From assembly GCA_910586705.1 (NCBI GenBank), contig CAJUJK010000003.1, positions 124,001 to 188,000 on the forward strand: a stretch of 64,000 nucleotides of DNA, given 5' to 3'. The first letter of the stretch is position 1; every line of letters starts with the position of its first letter. The notes beneath the pieces are model-generated. The model saw only the letters and a program-made list of their open reading frames with translations, was not told the DNA's origin and searched no databases. The position numbers were made by a program, and so were the translations under genes. This DNA comes from an uncultured Lachnospiraceae bacterium (GTDB lineage: Bacteria; Bacillota; Clostridia; Lachnospirales; Lachnospiraceae). Shown piece after piece: positions 63,901-64,000 of this stretch.

Positions 63901-63936
63901 ATCCACCACCTTTTTAAACCCGCTCAAAAAATTCAT
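51916..63936 (-). CDS. Non-ribosomal peptide synthetase, four modules with terminal reductase
   Basis: About 4006 residues: A1 (10-455), T1 (LGGDS near 501), C2 (HHIIFDG near 690), A2 (about 1005-1480), T2, C3 (HHIISDG near 1698), A3 (about 2020-2490), T3, C4 (near 2705), A4 (about 3030-3490), T4 (NGGTS near 3550) and a thioester reductase (TGATGFLG near 3642; YxxxK as YIDTK near 3803). NADPH release should give an aldehyde or alcohol. A1 has FAVTLLEYF where D235 is expected, so its substrate may lack an alpha-amino group. T2 and T3 have GLTSI in place of GGDS. GGAGGAG lies before ATG 63936. The operon continues with a MATE fusion, phosphopantetheinyl transferase and acyltransferase-like gene. 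Product unknown. Confidence 0.95.
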   Translation of the reverse strand: MNFLSGFKKVVDAQPDKVAIVDRGGARSTTYRELARISGQVAAKLLETGDMSGQAVLVCMDRRMEYVAAEIGIMMAGAAYVPLLPEYPPERIAYIRNDCSAVCTIDAAWMENIGQYEPAGVYTAADRNRALIIYTSGSTGRPKGIVHSHASFYEGVLGNVAALGLGREERLAAAAPLSFAVTLLEYFSVLESGGCIHILPEEVRRDVRLMETYYAEKDITCGFISPQMLRYFKNRGKALKKIATGSERVSMIGGDGYTLYNLYGSSETALLISAFEVKEPMENTPIGKPVPGIEMFLLDQQGKEVPDGEEGEICALGVLGECYLNMEEQSARTFEHREDGKVLLHTGDIGRKLPDGNYIYVNRKDWMVKVNGQRVETGEIELRMAAAPGVKNAVVKAFEDENGQNYLCGYYVAEEEVLPEDIRDSLKEALPDYMIPRFLKRLEELPKNVNGKLDRMALLPPGISEYKRAYREPENEVQSRLCEAFEAILHCGKTGIGDDFFQLGGDSINVLQLAEHLADLPLTPGMVLQGRTPEQIALLLQEKRAEGAVAWEQIRKQAKERTQWPLTDSQMGVYLECVNEPESTMYNIPMCCELPEDIDEGRFREAVKRAVAMHPAFGVRIVLEDGTPFMELCTAYLDAEVQACTAGGMREAEKNFVRPFVMDEEPLYRMALYRMADRNGKTHIYFFFDVHHIIFDGTSVNVFLEEISLLYKGEEPKPEEVSLMDVSVYEETVKDTPVYQAAREYFRSKLEDGETGEPLLKDYRPKSPSADSGSVRMALGEEISVMAVEQFARQRGISENTLFLGAFSYALGKYTGGNRSLFCTVNNGRHCTELAQSTGMFVRTLPICQSWEESAPVDAFLQGVQQNFYETMEHDVISFAELAGDYGIASDILFVYQGEMLKGLSIADKWYTAQPLSTGQVQADVAVMVMKGQGGYEISLDYRQDLYSEKTAKGLAMILVQVLQGMLSCQSLNQISLVSESDVQLLESFHGEEVPFDRTKTVVDLFREQAMRAPDAAAVIYLDRTYTYGQADEITDRLAAYIAGLGIGREQTVSVLIPRCEYMALASFGILKAGAAYQPLDPTYPKERLAFMIEDADAKLLIADEELLHLVDGYQGEVLLTKDIPGLPEVEKDALPCPPKPEDLFVLLYTSGSTGVPKGCMLEHGNLAAICKWAQMYYDLQPESRVAAYASYGFDAHMMDLYPTLVTGAAVCIIDQSIRLDLNELNQYFVKEGVTHSAMTTQIGRAFATSMKCKTLKHLSMGGEALTPFAPSGDTNYYNVYGPTECTIFTTSYPMNRYEENVPIGKPLYNMKLYVVDSCGRRVPAGVPGELWIAGYQVSRGYLNRPEKTAESYSENPFSDEEGYRRVYHTGDVVRFLPNGNIQFIGRRDGQVKIRGFRIELTEVEEIIRQFPGITDATVAAFDEAGGGKYIAAYVVSGETVDVEAMNAFIMESKPPYMVPAVTMQIDQIPLNQNQKVDKKALPKPERKKEELTAPVGETQQKIFDCVAEVIGHREFGVSTDIYRAGLTSIGAVRLNALLSAAFDGAVVRNKDLKEHNTVEKLEKLLQERGERETFAVQAGYPLTQTQNGIFVECAANPGSTIYNIPFLFRLDDKVDLSRLKKAVEEAVAAHPYIKTTLFRDEEGEIWQRRNDEAPFSVEIKDRLCREELVRPYQLLEERLFRIELYETAEGKYLFLEFHHIISDGTSCGIFIRDMNAAYGGEKLTAEAFSGFEAALVEQKAMQGEEYRRAKAYYDSVFSGCDTDFLPTRDRREADAGQQTVGLYKRDIPVDTDALRAFCEEKKITLNTLFTAAFGFVTGRYVYKDEAVFTTIYNGRNDSRLSGVISMLVKTLPVYCNLDGKQEIDRYLKETGEQLLNSMNADIYPFAEISRVYGIKADILFAFQGDYFQFDEIAGEKAVMEELRLDTAKAPLTVNVSVNGENICYQIEYRSDLYEESTVAGLVDSFAVVVEEFCHKKFLNQISLVSESDIQLLESFHGEEVPFDRTKTVVDLFREQAMCAPDAAAVIYLDRTYTYGQVDEITDRLAAYIAGLGIGREQTVSVLIPRCEYMALASFGILKAGAAYQPLDPTYPKERLAFMIEDADAKLLIADEELLHLVDGYQGEVLLTKDIPGLPEVEKDALPCPPKPEDLFILLYTSGSTGVPKGCMLEHGNLAAFCKWYQTYYDLQPENRVAAYASYGFDAHMMDIYPALVTGAATCIIDQSIRLDLNELNQYFVKEGVTHSFMTTQIGRAFATSMKCKTLKHLSMGGEALTPFAPSGDTNYYNVYGPTECTIFTTSYPMNRYEENVPIGKPLYNMKLYVVDSCGRRVPAGVPGELWIAGYQVSRGYLNRPEKTAESYSENPFSDEEGYRRVYHTGDVVRFLPNGNIQFIGRRDGQVKIRGFRIELTEVEEIIRQFPGITDATVAAFDEAGGGKYIAAYVVSGETVDVEAMNAFIMESKPPYMVPAVTMQIDQIPLNQNQKVDKKALPKPERKKEELTAPVGETQQKIFDCVAKVIGHREFGVSTDIYRAGLTSIGAVRLNALLSKAFEGVVVRNKDLKEYNTVEKLEKLLQERGERETFDVQADYPLTQTQNGIFVECAANPGSTIYNIPFLIKLDEKVELSRLKRAVEETVAAHPYIKTTLFIDEKGDIRQRRNDDAPFSVEIKDRLCREELVRPYQLLEERLFRIELYETAEGKYLFLEFHHIISDGTSCGIFIRDMNAAYGGEKLTAEAFSGFEAALVEQKALQGEEYRRAKEYYDSVFSGCDTDFLPARDRREADANQQTVGLYRRDMPVDMDAVRAFCEEKKITMNTLFTAAFGFVTGRYVYKDEAVFTTIYNGRNDSRLSSVISMLVKTLPVYCNIDGEQEIDSYLRETGEQLLNSMNADIYSFAEISRAYGIRADILFAFQGDDFQFDEIAGEKAVMEELRLDTAKAPLSVDVAVDGSKICYQIEYRSDLYEESTVAGLVDSFAVVVEEFSKKKLLKEVSMLSGEARRKLERYNGTDCPVEQVTANILFERQAALCPDRTAVIACGESRTFRELNENANRIANRLLDLGLHTDGMVGVMMPRTVDVYAVRQGVMKAGGAFVPIDPEYPDERIAYILEDSGAAFVIMPGELIDQRSHLLQKSAAKALRLEDLLAEGGNIENPQIDIHPENLCYCIYTSGSTGKPKGVMIEHRNLVNYVDDNPYNVEAQSYIKNATVSLAFAAITFDVSILEECIPLYHGITVCMANEEEIHNPLALFELILENGVNMMTCTPSFLINIIDMPEMRDALSRIKVFNVGAEAFPEALYEKITALGTGAIVFNGYGPTETTIGCAFEQVTGEKITIGRPMANIRMMILDKCRNPLPAGVPGELLIIGNGVGRGYVGRPDLTADKFITFEGRKAYRSGDLAKWNHHGKIEFMGRMDNQVKLRGLRVELDEIENVMNQYPSVKSSVVLVKGKDTDQFLCGYFVAKQQVDPQKLTCFMQKYLTPYMVPRVLMQLPEFPLTNNGKVDRRALPEPEYTQDAKNYIEPRTELQRRLCEIFAMALGVEKVGIEDDFFENGGTSLSASKVAMKCMSAGIGVSYADLFEHKTPLALEQYLMGREGQGAAKETAGQDSGKQMSGKNPEQDALSRILARNTPAHVDEIAPQEIGDVLLTGATGFLGAHILKTLIEETDGIIYCLLRRGSAPSIEKRLKTMLVYYFSNPYEELFGNRIVIIEGDITDKEKVESLRHYDFDRVINCAACVKHFSADDILERVNYQGVLHLIDLCMETGRELIQVSTVSVAGENVGQQFPEEKKIHENELDFGQRITNRYIDTKFRAEKAVLGAVADGMKGRVMRVGNLMSRDSDGEFQINSVTNGFMRTLRGYVALGKFPVSQLDMPAEFSPIDSTAQAIVKLSGVGGGFTVFHAYSSYVIQMADVVEQMNRIGIAIETVSDEAFGDCLQKALADEDKNELISGLIAYLPGEQETAGSYIDADNSFTTKILYRLGFKWPMPDKDYLRNALKALETLGFFDGKI
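55718..55956 (-). repeat. NRPS C-domain repeat copy (module 4 side)
   Basis: 239 bases identical to 58739-58977 with a constant offset of 3021. It covers the HHIISDG region of the condensation domain of module 4; the other copy is in module 3. Confidence 0.9.
56474..57202 (-). repeat. 729-bp perfect direct repeat, copy in NRPS module 3
   Basis: I compared the two copies base by base and found 729 identical bases at offset 3021 with 59495-60223. It covers the A4-A10 part of the adenylation domain. The identity stops at the codon for Phe (module 3) versus Ala (module 2) beside the binding pocket (S-F-M-T-T versus S-A-M-T-T). Confidence 0.92.
57481..57823 (-). repeat. 343-bp perfect direct repeat, copy in NRPS module 3
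   Basis: Identical to 60502-60844 at offset 3021. It covers the start of the adenylation domain. Confidence 0.9.
58739..58977 (-). repeat. NRPS C-domain repeat copy (module 3 side)
   Basis: Partner of 55718-55956; 239 bases identical, covering the HHIISDG part of a condensation domain. Confidence 0.9.
59495..60223 (-). repeat. 729-bp perfect direct repeat, copy in NRPS module 2
   Basis: Partner of 56474-57202, in the adenylation domain of module 2. Confidence 0.92.
60502..60844 (-). repeat. 343-bp perfect direct repeat, copy in NRPS module 2
   Basis: Partner of 57481-57823. With the other blocks it shows recent module duplication or gene conversion. Confidence 0.9.
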
Positions 63937-64000
63937 ACCTGTCTCCTCCATTATGATGTGAGATAAAATGATAAAAGATAGAGACAGTGTATCAGAAAAA

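Noticed and set aside
1..64000. CRISPR array, tRNA or rRNA genes
   Set aside because: No evenly spaced direct repeats, cloverleaf-like sequence or rRNA stretch was seen on either strand. I read by eye, so a tRNA scan would be the decisive test.

Overview
The window looks like a chromosome segment of an anaerobic gut Clostridia, most likely a Lachnospiraceae. The grounds are moderate GC content, strong AGGAGG ribosome sites, sigma-A promoters, a YesM/YesN-type two-component system, sugar ABC importers with GH13 and GH31 glycosidases, a radical-SAM/TIGR03915 repair pair, BioY, AsnA, and a very large NRPS with a terminal reductase. I see no rRNA, tRNA, CRISPR array, phage gene or transposase. 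Most genes lie on the minus strand.

Layout. 1-3850: the N-terminal part of a sugar-binding lipoprotein, a divergent AraC regulator and a LacI regulator. 3964-7840: a heterodimeric BmrCD-like ABC exporter behind a 37-codon leader peptide and an intrinsic terminator, which looks like a ribosome-mediated attenuator. 7938-12679: a GH13 glycosidase, a helicase with an N-terminal Cas4-like nuclease domain, and an HPr-like protein without the active-site histidine. 12929-15311: a DNA-repair pair whose promoter carries LexA-type boxes, then an SNF-family symporter. 16803-20576: regulators, a DUF1266 lipoprotein, asnA, a DUF1284 protein and bioY. 20595-23246: a methionine ABC importer. 23328-26202: PAS, XRE and YcxB-like proteins.

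26240-37937 is a divergent regulon. One arm encodes a MATE transporter, an oligopeptide ABC importer, a HisC-like aminotransferase and an Amt-GlnK fusion without the twin histidines. The other arm encodes a D-2-hydroxyacid dehydrogenase and a TetR regulator. Matching palindromes overlap both promoters. The set suggests peptide uptake, transamination, reduction to 2-hydroxy acids and export. 38005-46508 holds a GH31 enzyme, a sugar ABC importer and a two-component system. 46609-48123 is an L,D-transpeptidase.

48197-63936 is a biosynthetic operon: a four-module NRPS of about 4006 residues (A-T-C-A-T-C-A-T-C-A-T-reductase), a MATE transporter fused to an RsbW/HATPase-like domain, an Sfp-type phosphopantetheinyl transferase and a membrane acyltransferase-like protein, closed by a strong terminator. 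Modules 2 and 3 carry a 729-bp perfect repeat. The first adenylation domain lacks the aspartate that normally binds the amino group. The predicted product is an acyl- or aryl-capped short peptide released as an aldehyde or alcohol. This operon and the Amt/Opp/hydroxyacid regulon are the strongest candidates for undescribed systems here.
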